From contig BNUF01000099.1 of the NCBI GenBank assembly GCA_025997155.1, forward strand, positions 1-8,432: DNA of 8,432 nucleotides, read 5' to 3'. Both the position numbers and the translations under genes were made by a program. This document shows, in pieces, positions 1 through 6,807 of this stretch; the first letter of the stretch is position 1, and each line of letters begins with the position of its first letter. Source of the stretch: Clostridia bacterium (GTDB lineage: Bacteria; Bacillota; Clostridia; Lachnospirales; WQUN01). A model generated the notes under the pieces. The model was not told the DNA's origin and did no database searches. It saw only the letters and a list, made by a program, of their open reading frames with translations.

Positions 1-1
1 A

Positions 2-238
2 CCTTGCGTGAGAGATATTTCAAGAAGCGTTTTGATTATTGATAATGCTTCATTTCACAATAAAGAAAGAATTTTCGATATTGCTGATGAGTACGGCTTT
101 AAAGTTATATTTTTACCACCTTATTCATCTGACCTTAATCCGATTGAAAAATTGTGGGCAAATGTTAAAAGAAGATTGAGATTTCATATGCACAAATTTG
201 ATTCTTTTTGGGATGCGTTGGCTAACGCTTTTAAATAG
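2..238 (+). CDS. IS630-family transposase, C-terminal part (cut by window edge)
   Basis: This is the C-terminal end of a DDE transposase of the IS630/Tc1-mariner group, which cuts and joins DNA at TA sites. The frame is open to the left edge, so the gene starts outside the window; the GTG at 8 is probably just an internal Val. Visible motifs are the second catalytic Asp in LIIDNASFH and the third-acid block FLPPYSSDLNPIEKLW, followed by a basic ANVKRRLR tail. This region is intact, without stops or shifts, and ends at TAG (236-238), a normal ending for the family. The sequence just after the stop (239-249, CCTCGACTATA) could be the inverted-repeat end next to a TA target, but the other end is not in view. 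The element abuts the tail of a broken minus-strand gene and may have inserted there. Confidence 0.92.
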   Translation, partial: PCVRDISRSVLIIDNASFHNKERIFDIADEYGFKVIFLPPYSSDLNPIEKLWANVKRRLRFHMHKFDSFWDALANAFK

Positions 239-244
239 CCTCGA

Positions 245-669
245 CTATACAATTCCTTTGCAAATAACGGTTTCTGGAGAATTATATAAAACCCTCTCAT
301 ACGCATCCATAGTTATGAATGTACTCAAACTAATGCCGTAATTTTCTGAAATAGTCTCAAAATAACCAAACTCTTCGGTAGAAAAAAGTTCTCCGTCAAC
401 TAAATTGTCAAAACTTTTTATATGCCAATCCAGTTTAACTAATAAACCTTTTTTTCCATATTTCCGATTTGAGATAGTAGGGTATTTTTATCCAATAATA
501 AATTGCTAAGACTTTCATTGGGGTTTCTTAGCATCATTTCGTATAAGTCTTATTGAAAAACCCTAAAGTATGCAATGTTGTCCAACAATAAAATATCTTT
601 CATAGAGAGTACGTTAGTTCCTTCTTTTGTTAAATCTTTCCATACTCCTGAAGCAATATTAGTTCCCAT
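245..669 (-). pseudogene. broken ~140-aa hypothetical gene downstream of the lipoprotein gene
   Basis: Reading the minus strand from the ATG at 669-667 gives MGTNIASGVWKDLTKEG and so on to residue 39, where an in-frame TAA (552-550) interrupts. The same frame then continues with DLYEMMLRNPNESLSNLLLD up to an A7 run (449-455 on the plus strand as T7). One extra A there would restore the frame into GLLVKLDWHIKSFDNL... and on to a TAG at 247-245. With both lesions repaired the product would be about 140 residues, soluble and acidic. The ATG overlaps the stop of the lipoprotein gene by 11 nt, which indicates translational coupling in one operon. I do not recognise the family. Its tail lies against the IS630 end, so the natural C-terminus may be lost. 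Confidence 0.7.
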
Positions 670-1483
670 ATATTATACCTCCGGAATTTGGTACAGCTTC
701 GCCATCAACGATATCCTTTAAGTCAGATATACTCCAACGCTGAAACTCTCGCTCCATCCTAATATCTCCGCTCCATTCTTGTGATTCGCGCCAGATAACA
801 AAGTTGTTATTTCCTGTGTCAATTTGCTCGTAGCCGTTTTCAGCGTTATTTCGTACGCCTATTATATATATTGAAGCACCAAAATCACTGTTGTCATATA
901 TATGTTTTGCTATCTTTTGAGCTATTTCTTGTTTTTCACTTCCACTACCTTCAGTATGAATACAAATATTAAATTTTATAGCGTTCTTTAATTCTTTATT
1001 GTGGTCTCGAACTACATCTTCGAAAGTAGAATTTTTATCGTACCCATCCCAAAAGCTATAATACGACGCATGTTGCATAATTACCTTGTTTTCAGGGTAG
1101 ACCTCGGAAACAATATCAGACATATATTTTTCGTAATCTTCTTTTATAACATATTGAAAATAACTATCTCTAAAGTTCAAAGTACCGTCATTGTAAAATG
1201 CCGCCCAAAAGCTAAAAGAATTTCTATCATCTATAGATGTCCCTATTCCTCTATACTCACAGTATCTATCATTCATTGAACTTATATCCGATATTTCAAA
1301 ATGTTTGTCATATTTTTCAAACAATCCAGCAACCAAACGTTCCTTAAAATCTTCTTCAGTAATTGTACCATATGACTGCGATAAAGATTTGTTGTCGGCG
1401 AAACCTTGGGAAGTGCACCCTGACAACAAAACTAAAATACATATTAGAATAACTGTTGAAATTTTATATAAGTGCATATACAT
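659..1483 (-). CDS. putative lipoprotein of unknown function
   Basis: A 274-aa protein with a typical lipoprotein signal: a short basic start (HLYK), a hydrophobic stretch ISTVILICILVL and the lipobox LLSGC, with the lipidated Cys at residue 23. It should be anchored on the outer face of the membrane. The mature part is acidic and rich in Tyr, Asp and Asn, with no repeat or catalytic motif I recognise. I chose the ATG at 1483 because a GGGGTG ribosome site (1494-1499) lies 10 nt before it; a TTG at 1489 is in frame but only 4 nt from that site. The stop overlaps the start of a downstream, now broken, gene. The pair is AT-rich and sits among insertion-sequence remnants, which suggests an accessory origin. 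Confidence 0.82.
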   Translation of the reverse strand: MYMHLYKISTVILICILVLLSGCTSQGFADNKSLSQSYGTITEEDFKERLVAGLFEKYDKHFEISDISSMNDRYCEYRGIGTSIDDRNSFSFWAAFYNDGTLNFRDSYFQYVIKEDYEKYMSDIVSEVYPENKVIMQHASYYSFWDGYDKNSTFEDVVRDHNKELKNAIKFNICIHTEGSGSEKQEIAQKIAKHIYDNSDFGASIYIIGVRNNAENGYEQIDTGNNNFVIWRESQEWSGDIRMEREFQRWSISDLKDIVDGEAVPNSGGIIYGN

Positions 1484-1489
1484 AGTCAA

Positions 1490-1851
1490 GTATCACCCCA
1501 AAGCACCTACAATAAAATCAGTTTCCTTGCAATGCTAGCATTGGTTGACAAATCCGGTAAAATTAAGGTGCAAATTTTTAACAACAGGGTTTTTTAGAGG
1601 TGACCTTATTTTGTAAAATATTTTACACGAAATAATCCATTTAGTCAATACAATTATCCGTAATTCCCGAAAAAGTTTTTACCACCGTATTCAGTTGCCT
1701 ATAGTTTCAAAGGAAGTTCCAGATGCAAATGTTCCACAATCTTGATTTGATACTGTTCTGTCAAGTGGTATAAAAAAAATTTAAGTTATAAGGAAAAGAA
1801 ACTAAAAGAATAAAATTGAAAAGAAAACCGGCGGAGCTCGAAGACTGTGAG
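1490..1851. other. gene-free AT-rich spacer
   Basis: No convincing gene on either strand. It carries a 14-bp palindrome (1530-1543), an 18-bp stretch resembling the IS630 FLPPYS codons (1676-1693), and an AT-rich tract (about 1760-1830) next to the IS256-type remnant that may include that element's end. I found no well-spaced promoter pair for the lipoprotein gene; a TTGACA at 1545 lacks a matching -10. Confidence 0.6.
1530..1543. repeat. 14-bp perfect palindrome upstream of the lipoprotein gene
   Basis: CAATGCTAGCATTG is a perfect palindrome with no spacer, about 47 bp upstream of the chosen lipoprotein start. It could be a dimeric repressor's operator. It appears once, so the role is inferred from symmetry and position only. 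Confidence 0.5.
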
Positions 1852-2296
1852 TTATTCCAAGAAACCAAACATTTTGATAAAAGGCTTGTCTGAGACTTGC
1901 CCTTCAAAAGATATATCCATAAAAATAGCACCGCACAGTCTTATGGCGGAATCACGATTTGGGAAAATCATAGCAATATCAGAACGGCGTTTAACTTCGC
2001 GGTTAAGTCGTTCTATGGGATTTGACGTATAGATGTGTTTACGGGCTTCGGCGCGAGCCTCGACTGAGAGCTTTTCGTTCGTGAAAAAATCATAGAAGGT
2101 GAGGATTTCAGTTTCCGCGTCTTTAAGAATCTTCATGGCTTTTGGGAAGTCGTGGCTTAACAACCCGGTTCAGCTCTTCGAACGCGGATTTTTTATAGGG
2201 GTGCAGGAAAATAGGCTTGATTTTAGCGGCGACAAATCCTTTGTCTTTCTTTTTGACTTCCGCCAAGATGTTTCGCTCGCAATGAACCACGCAAGC
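1852..2296 (-). pseudogene. IS256-family (Mutator) transposase C-terminal remnant
   Basis: Minus-strand remains of an IS256-type DDE transposase. From 2296 downward one frame reads ACVVHCERNILAEVKKKDKG, the conserved CxVH...RN region. Near 2160-2165 the frame shifts by one base into LSHDFPKAMKILKDAE, then IYTSNPIERLNREVKRR with the family's catalytic Glu, and IFPNRDSAIRLCGAIFMD, ending at TAA 1854-1852. The N-terminal half, with the first two catalytic Asp residues, is missing, because at about 2296 the sequence turns into an IS4-type fragment. The remnant cannot make an active enzyme. No paired inverted repeats are visible. Confidence 0.9.
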
Positions 2297-2728
2297 CTGT
2301 TTTCGTTAGTTGTTTGTTCGTGTTTATTTAAAGTGTTGGCGGTAACTGTTTCTATATAAAGTGTCAGTTGCAAAAGATAGTACGGCGGCGATATTTACCA
2401 TATCTAACTTTGCCCAAAAATCCTGATAAACGGTAACAACGCGCCTGCCCGAAAAGTTTTACTGTTCGAGCTTATTCTTCAAACTGTTAAACTTCGTTTC
2501 TATACGGAATATGCGGACCTGATAGGTTTTATCGCTATATAAGAAATTAACTTTTTCTTTCTTCTGAACCATATCGAAGTCCGCGTTAAAATTACGGCGG
2601 CAACGCATAAGAAAAAAGCGCTTTTCATCAATCATTTCCGCAAACAGTTTTCTAGAAGGATAGCCGCGGTCTAGTATATACAGCACCATAAGCAAGAACA
2701 TTACCGCCAATATAGACAAGCTATTCAA
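2296..2728 (-). pseudogene. IS4-family transposase remnant
   Basis: Minus-strand fragment of an IS4-type transposase. It begins in the middle of the protein with YILDRGYPSRKLFAEMIDEK, which carries the second catalytic Asp, then FFLMRCRRNFNADFD, a common sequence after the DRGY motif. It goes from YQVRIFRI straight into ETKFNSLKNKLE, the Glu region; family members normally have a longer segment between these, so an internal deletion is likely. A TAA at 2461-2459 stands where relatives have Glu, and the frame continues as NFSGRRVVTVYQDFWAKLDM. A later shift gives TVTANTLNKHEQTTNENR, after which IS256-type sequence begins. The ORF's only starts (TTG/ATG inside a hydrophobic stretch) are not credible. 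Confidence 0.82.
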
Positions 2729-2922
2729 CGAAGAACCAGTGATACCGGCGACATTATGCCTAAAGGCAGAACTTAGGGATTATTTGGCGGCAGTGAGTTG
2801 GCAAACCCACAAAAGCATTAATTCGGTATATAAGCGATTTAATACAAGCCGATAAGGACGCGAAAAACTTGTAAACAGAGAAAGGAGCGGCGGATATTTA
2901 AGGCGCGTTCGCTCATCGGCGC

Positions 2923-2947
2923 GGGTATCCGCAAACTAGGGATACCC
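2923..2947. repeat. 8-bp perfect inverted repeat (hairpin)
   Basis: GGGTATCC (2923-2930) and GGATACCC (2940-2947) pair perfectly around a 9-nt loop. No U-run follows, so it is not a standard terminator. It lies 28 nt before the strong ribosome site at 2975, in leader position, so it may be a transcript structure or an operator for a now-lost gene. Confidence 0.5.
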
Positions 2948-2974
2948 TTGCATTAGGCGGGAATAAAGACAATC

Positions 2975-3070
2975 AAGGAGGTAAAAAATGGGTAAAAAAA
3001 TGAAAGCATAGAAATAACGTCCAAGGAAAAGTCAGTAAGACATTTTGCTCAAATAAAGTACAATATGTAA
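2975..3070 (+). pseudogene. strong RBS with truncated reading frame
   Basis: A near-perfect Shine-Dalgarno AAGGAGG (2975-2981) is followed 6 nt later by ATG (2988). As written it encodes only MGKKMKA before TAG at 3009-3011. One extra A in the A7 run (2994-3000) would give MGKKNESIEITSKEKSVRHF and on to TAA at 3068-3070, 27 residues in all. The lone optimal ribosome site suggests the 5' end of a well-expressed gene whose body has been lost. I do not recognise the peptide. Confidence 0.45.
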
Positions 3071-3107
3071 ACCAAAACATAATTTAAGGGTAAATAAAAA
3101 TATCATA

Positions 3108-3332
3108 TTATTTTCCATAGTCACGTACCATTGTTTTTAGATAACCGAAACGGTAAGTTACTAAGTGTTGAAATGCTTCGAGGTCATTTGGATATCTTGA
3201 AACAATAAGCCCATTAAGTAATTTCATTTCTTTATAAGTAAATTCACTATTACAAGCTTCCATTAGAAATTCGATTCGTTCAACATAACGTGGGGCTTCA
3301 CTGCACTTAACTTCTTCCTTCTCAATTAAACT
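3108..3332 (-). pseudogene. AT-rich C-terminal remnant of an unknown protein
   Basis: The minus strand is open for about 75 codons, reading SLIEKEEVKCSEAPRYVERI, then EFLMEACNSEFTYKEMKLLN, and ending in HLVTYRFGYLKTMVRDYGK before TAA at 3110-3108. There is no start codon at its head: at about 3330 the sequence becomes GC-rich IS66 transposase. The peptide has natural composition and no stop, unlike random AT-rich sequence, so I read it as the C-terminal part of a helical gene truncated by the IS66 element or a later deletion. Family not recognised. Confidence 0.5.
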
Positions 3333-3825
3333 TGCGCCTCGCGTGCGTCCAACACTCCACGAGCGTCACGCCGAGTTTTTCAAGGTGTTTGCAGCCCGCC
3401 TAGCCGTCGACGCGCAGGTATCCCGCAAACCCTTTAAAAAAGGCGCTTACGGACTCTTTCTCCCGCGTCGGATGATATTCCGACGTGTCGTTCGGCGTGT
3501 TTACGATATAGCCGCATATACGAATTTTGCGACGCCTTGCACCCGTGCTCCTTAACGACTTGCATAGTCGTTTCATCGGCGTGGAGTATATCATTTTTGA
3601 TGATTTCAATTTTCATCAGTAAAGCTCGTCGCGCTTGCCTTTGCGCTTCTTGCGCGTATGAGCCGCAACCTGTTCAAGTGTCGGCTCGGGAACTTTGGCG
3701 TTGGCGAAAACCTCAGCCTCGTTGAACAGACCCAAAGCCAGTTGCTAGTGTGTAGAAGTTTTTTCAGACAATGCGCCGAATTTGCGGTGTTTTGACAGAC
3801 TAATTAAGAGACGTTGAAACTGCAT
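3322..3825 (-). pseudogene. tnpC: IS66-family transposase tnpC, heavily decayed
   Basis: Remains of the IS66 DDE transposase. In order from 3825 downward: the N-terminal RKFGALSEKT motif, a TAG, then QLALGLFNEAEVFANAKVPE and the basic KKRKGKRDE linker, matching the usual TnpC beginning. The zinc-finger region is missing. From about 3616, NDILHADETTMQVVKEHG carries the first catalytic Asp, followed by SYMRLYR. A frameshift leads to SEYHPTREKESVSAFFKGF and YLRVDG with the second Asp; the normal Tyr codon of DGYAG is TAG here. The frame then reads AGCKHLEKLGVTLVECWTHA and RRKF before TGA at 3324-3322. About 168 codons remain of the usual 450-530, and the catalytic Glu region is gone. Confidence 0.88.
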
Positions 3826-3881
3826 TGCATATTCGCCGCCCCGCAGGCAAGGTAAATGGCTTTGCCTTCAAAGTTCAGCAC
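3826..3881 (-). pseudogene. tnpB: IS66 tnpB N-terminal stub
   Basis: From a GTG at 3881 the minus strand reads VLNFEGKAIYLACGAANM, resembling the start of IS66 TnpB (typically ...IYLACGATDMRK). It then runs straight into tnpC sequence at about 3826, so nearly all of tnpB and the start of tnpC were deleted. The GTG overlaps the tnpA stop, the tight coupling usual in IS66 operons. Confidence 0.68.
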
Positions 3882-4207
3882 GGCGGCTCACCGCCCAGCC
3901 CGCGCAGCAATTCGGCCAGTTTGTCAGCTATGAAATTTCCGTCGGCTTCAAACTCATGCACACCGACTTTCGCCCGAATCCCGCCAGCCAAACTTTTTCG
4001 GACGGGAATGTCTATTTTAGGGCGTTCTCCGTCGTTATTGCCACCAACGACAACCGCCGCCGCCAAGTCGTCCGATATTTGTCCGCACCCAAATGTCGCC
4101 GGAGGCTGGCGTGCCTTATGCTCAGCGTTTGCGCGGCACATATCCCTGTCCTTGATTTTCTCCGCAATACCGGGATAGACATAAACCAGCCCTTGCCGCC
4201 GCCTTGA
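3875..4207 (-). pseudogene. tnpA: IS66 tnpA-like accessory protein, C-terminal part
   Basis: An open minus-strand frame of about 110 codons ending at TGA 3877-3875. Its C-terminus, GIRAKVGVHEFEADGNFIAD followed by KLAELLRGLGG, fits the short beta-strand plus helix tail of the IS66 TnpA accessory protein, and it sits exactly where tnpA belongs, overlapping the tnpB start. The usual N-terminal helix-turn-helix is absent: upstream of about 4207 the frame turns basic and is open only to a TTG at 4234 that has no good ribosome site. Overlapping plus-strand frames here look like shadows. Assignment rests mainly on gene order and the tail, so it is less certain than tnpC. Confidence 0.6.
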
Positions 4208-4234
4208 CTTTAAGCGCTTTCCTCGCACGCTCAA

Positions 4235-4942
4235 GCGTTTTTATGATTATGAACCTCGGCGGACGGCTTCTCACCCTCCTCGAATATAGCAAGAAGAAAA
4301 TCTTTCGCTTCTTCTTGCTTCTCGCACCTTGTTCTTATATAGAATAAATTTAACAAATCGGCGTGGTCGGCGTTCGTTAGTTCGTTTTTGTAGGATTTCG
4401 TATTTCCGCTAACTTCATTAAATATAGCAACTTCGGTTTTTGTAGACTATATGTCCAAAACGTAAACGAAGCAACAATCACAGTATTTAGCGTAAAATAT
4501 AGCCTGCTGTTAATTAAATTGCTATATATAAGGCGGGTTGCGGTAGAATTTAGCGGAAATTTGCCACCGAAACACTGCTTATTGACGATATAAACATTGG
4601 CGGCGCAGGAGACGTGGCTGCCGTTGTTTAGGATAGTATTTGCCGCTGACGCGGTTTATCGGGCTTTTCGGTGTCATAGTTCTGCCCCTTTCGATTATTA
4701 ATAACGTTCGCGTGTATCTCTTTCGGGTGTTCGTAAATCAATCGTACAAAACAAGTCTGGGCAAGCCGCGAGTACCGCTTACGTATTCCTGTTCACCAAA
4801 GTCAACCGTGAAGTTCCGCGGGATAAAGCAGTCTAACGATGGCGGACACGCCTCTATCACTGCGTTCGTATTGTGTTTAGTTACTTCTCCGTTTTTCGCC
4901 TGCCCTATGTCGGCGCAGAATATGAGTATTCGGAGAATATAC
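4235..4942 (-). other. unidentified decayed coding remnants downstream of feoB
   Basis: No intact gene. The minus strand shows coding-like pieces in changing frames: about 4920-4757 LIFCADIGQAKNGEVTKHNT and VDFGEQEYVSGTRGLPR; about 4740-4640 IYEHPKEIHANVINNRKGQN then KPRQRQIL; about 4640-4560 NNGSHVSCAANVYIVNKQCF; and 4440-4240 KSYKNELTNADHADLLNLFY then EEAKDFLLAIFEEGEKPSAE. The natural composition suggests one or two genes destroyed by several indels. The KPRQRQIL piece faintly recalls the N-terminus of some IS1634/IS4-like transposases, but this is too weak for a call. A plus-strand frame at 4640-4951 is judged a shadow. Confidence 0.4.
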
Positions 4943-4946
4943 TCAT
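4922..4946 (-). terminator. hairpin over the feoB stop codon
   Basis: ATGAGTAT (4922-4929) and ATACTCAT (4939-4946) form a perfect 8-bp inverted repeat with a 9-nt loop, overlapping the feoB TGA (4945-4943). No U-run follows, so it is at best a weak or Rho-assisted terminator or an mRNA-stabilising 3' hairpin. Confidence 0.4.
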
Positions 4947-6697
4947 GGTAATAAAATCATAACACGCGCAACGAGGGCGCAGAGGACGCACCCGACAGCG
5001 GTGGGAATCAGAAACGCCGCACAGGCGACCCTCCAGTTAGTTTCTTTTTTTATCGTCCAAAGTGTCGTCGCGCATGGGAAATGATTAAGCGAAAACAGGA
5101 TTACGCAAACCGCCGTGACCGCGTTCCAACCGTTTGCGCGAAGTATCCCGCTTAGCGCGTCTAGTCCGCCGATATCCGTGAGCGCGGAACTCCGGAGGTA
5201 GCACATAAGCATAATCGGGATAACGATTTCGTTCGCGGGAAGTCCCAATATAAACGCCGCAAGGATTACGCCGTCCATACCGAGAAAACGCCCGAAGGGG
5301 TCAAGCAACCCCGTGATTTTCGGGAGAAGCCCCGTGTTTTGGAGAATCCAGACGAACGCTCCGGCGGGCGCGCTGAACGTCACGGCACGCAACAGTATAG
5401 TAAGCGTCTTGTCACGCAGCGACCGAAGTATCACCCTCCCGAACAGAGGTTTGCGGTAGGGCGGGAGTTCAAGCGCGAACACCGATTTTTCGCCGCCCCG
5501 CAAAATTTTTGACAGCAAAAAAGTCACGCCTAGCCCGATACATAGACTAGCCCCCATAAGCGCGAAAAGCGATGGCGCGAAAGCGCCCGCACCGAAAAAT
5601 ATAGCCGACAGCGTGAAAAGAAGAGGAAAACGCCCGTTGCAAGGCGTGAAATTATTTGTCAAAATGGCGATAAGCCGTTCGCGTTCGTTTTCGATGATTC
5701 TGCAGCAGGAGACGCCCGCGCAGTTACAGCCGAGCCCCATACACATTGTGAGTGCCTGTTTTCCGCTAGTCCCCGCCTTGCGAAAATACGGGTCGAGGTT
5801 GAACGCGAAACGCGGCAAAAGCCCGTAATCCTCCAAGAGCGCGAATAACGGAAAAAATATGGCTATCCCGGGGAGCATTACCGATACAACCCAAAACGTC
5901 GTGTTAAAAACCCCGTCCGACAGGAATTCGCGGACTACCTCCGACACCCCCGCGTATAGCAAAAGCACATATATTTGAGATTTAACGACATAGAAAAATT
6001 TCAGCAAAATGTCCGACAAAAACCCCGCGCCCACAAGCGTGAGCCAAAGTACGCAAAGAAACGCCGCAATCGTGACAGGAATACCGAAACGCCCCCCGAG
6101 GAGAGCGTTGTCGCCTCGCCTGTCGGTTTTGTCCGAACAGGGCGGCGTTTTACATACCCTTTCGCATATCTCCTCAGCCGAAAACTCCGCGGGCATTCGC
6201 GTTTTCTGGAATTTACAGTTTCTTTCGATGGCTTGTTTCAGTTCGCCTATTCCTATATTTTCGCGGGCGTTCGCGGATATTACCTCAGTGTCAAATATTT
6301 CGGATAGTTTCTCCGTATCAATCTCTATTCCGCGTTTTTTTGCCTCGTCAATCAGATTCACGCATATGATTATTTTATGGCGGCACAGCTCGAGCGCAAG
6401 CGGCAACCCCCGCGAAAGTGCCGTCGCGTCGAGCACCAGCACAATCAAATCGGCGGAACAGCCGCGCAAAAAATCGCAGGCGGCGCGTTCGTCAGCGGAC
6501 GTGCCGCCGCGGTCCTCCGTCGAGTACGCCCCAGGCAAATCCGCGACGTCATAAACGACACCGTTGTACGCGTAGCTCCCGACTTCCAGCGCAACCGTCT
6601 TCCCCGCCCAGTTCCCCGTGTGCTGGCGTTTTTTTGTAAGCGCGTTAAAAATAGTGCTTTTCCCTGTATTCGGCGTACCGACAAGCGCTATATTCAT
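4943..6697 (-). CDS. feoB: ferrous iron transport protein B
   Basis: A 584-aa Fe(II) transporter in the cytoplasmic membrane, with a GTPase-like domain fused to a multi-pass channel. G motifs: P-loop GTPNTGKST (7-15), Thr34 in switch I, DLPG (53-56), NLID (114-117) and SAN near 142. The linker leads to DNALLGGRFGIP (197-208), where the membrane part starts. Hallmarks there are LLEDYGLLPRFAF (288-300), the Cys gate GLGCNCAGVSCCRIIE (322-337), FTPCNGRFP (351-359) with Cys354, and LPANEIVIPIML (486-497). This is shorter than the E. coli type (about 770 aa) but similar in size to compact Clostridia forms. No feoA is adjacent. Start: ATG at 6697 with AGGGTG 6 nt upstream. An extended -10 promoter and a palindrome lie upstream. 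The gene is intact and GC-richer than the remnants downstream. Confidence 0.97.
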   Translation of the reverse strand: MNIALVGTPNTGKSTIFNALTKKRQHTGNWAGKTVALEVGSYAYNGVVYDVADLPGAYSTEDRGGTSADERAACDFLRGCSADLIVLVLDATALSRGLPLALELCRHKIIICVNLIDEAKKRGIEIDTEKLSEIFDTEVISANARENIGIGELKQAIERNCKFQKTRMPAEFSAEEICERVCKTPPCSDKTDRRGDNALLGGRFGIPVTIAAFLCVLWLTLVGAGFLSDILLKFFYVVKSQIYVLLLYAGVSEVVREFLSDGVFNTTFWVVSVMLPGIAIFFPLFALLEDYGLLPRFAFNLDPYFRKAGTSGKQALTMCMGLGCNCAGVSCCRIIENERERLIAILTNNFTPCNGRFPLLFTLSAIFFGAGAFAPSLFALMGASLCIGLGVTFLLSKILRGGEKSVFALELPPYRKPLFGRVILRSLRDKTLTILLRAVTFSAPAGAFVWILQNTGLLPKITGLLDPFGRFLGMDGVILAAFILGLPANEIVIPIMLMCYLRSSALTDIGGLDALSGILRANGWNAVTAVCVILFSLNHFPCATTLWTIKKETNWRVACAAFLIPTAVGCVLCALVARVMILLP

Positions 6698-6712
6698 AAA
6701 ATCACCCTATGA

Positions 6713-6744
6713 ATATATATGCCGCGCCGCCGCAACATATATAT
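6713..6744. promoter_or_regulatory. 9-bp palindrome between feoB promoter and start (candidate operator)
   Basis: ATATATATG (6713-6721) and CATATATAT (6736-6744) are perfect inverted arms around a GC-rich 14-bp spacer. The right arm touches the proposed feoB -10 and start site, so a bound repressor would block initiation. It is not a recognisable Fur or DtxR consensus. An iron-responsive regulator is plausible from position but unproven. Confidence 0.5.
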
Positions 6745-6752
6745 TTATACCA
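6744..6752 (-). promoter_or_regulatory. extended -10 promoter for feoB
   Basis: Minus strand TGG then TATAAA forms a TGN-TATAAA extended -10 element. A start near 6737 would give a leader of about 40 nt before the feoB ATG. No good -35 is seen at the right spacing, which extended -10 promoters can do without. Confidence 0.5.
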
Positions 6753-6801
6753 AGAAATCGCAAAATTTGCTATTGACAACGCGAAAAAACCGCGGTATAA
6801 T
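6746..6801. repeat. promoter block repeat, copy 1
   Basis: Shares TATACCA, AAATC, CAAAATT, GC and TATTGACAAC in the same order with 6994-7051, about 31 of 35 matching bases over the first part. It carries the minus-strand extended -10 (feoB) and the plus-strand -35/-10 (small RNA), so it works as a two-way promoter. Confidence 0.7.
6773..6801 (+). promoter_or_regulatory. consensus sigma-A promoter of the small RNA
   Basis: TTGACA (6773-6778), exactly 17 nt, then TATAAT (6796-6801): both boxes match consensus at the ideal spacing. It points away from feoB into a region with no ORF but with a terminator 75 nt further on. Confidence 0.88.
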
Positions 6802-6807
6802 GAAGTT

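Larger units (their letters stand above)
2729..3107. other. gene-free stretch with hairpin and orphan leader minigene
   Basis: No full gene is present. The left part (to about 2900) shows only short open pieces, for example plus-strand AELRDYLAAVSWQTHKS from about 2767, which I could not assign. The right part holds a perfect hairpin (2923-2947) and a strong ribosome site with a truncated ORF (2975-3070). It separates the IS4/IS256 wreck from the IS66 wreck. Confidence 0.5.

Noticed and set aside
1545..1550. TTGACA as a promoter -35
   Set aside because: No -10-like box at 16-18 nt and no gene downstream on that strand.
3825..4207. Plus-strand frames opposite the IS66 tnpA remnant
   Set aside because: The minus frame has the natural composition, the tnpA-like tail and the correct IS66 gene order; the plus frames are Ser/Pro/Arg-rich shadows.
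4640..4951. 103-codon plus-strand ORF
   Set aside because: No ribosome site, no recognisable motif, runs into the feoB end; minus-strand pieces look more natural, though this is a judgement.
5613..6712. Several plus-strand open frames opposite feoB
   Set aside because: They lie entirely over a clear feoB gene, have Arg/Pro/Ser-rich shadow composition and no ribosome sites.
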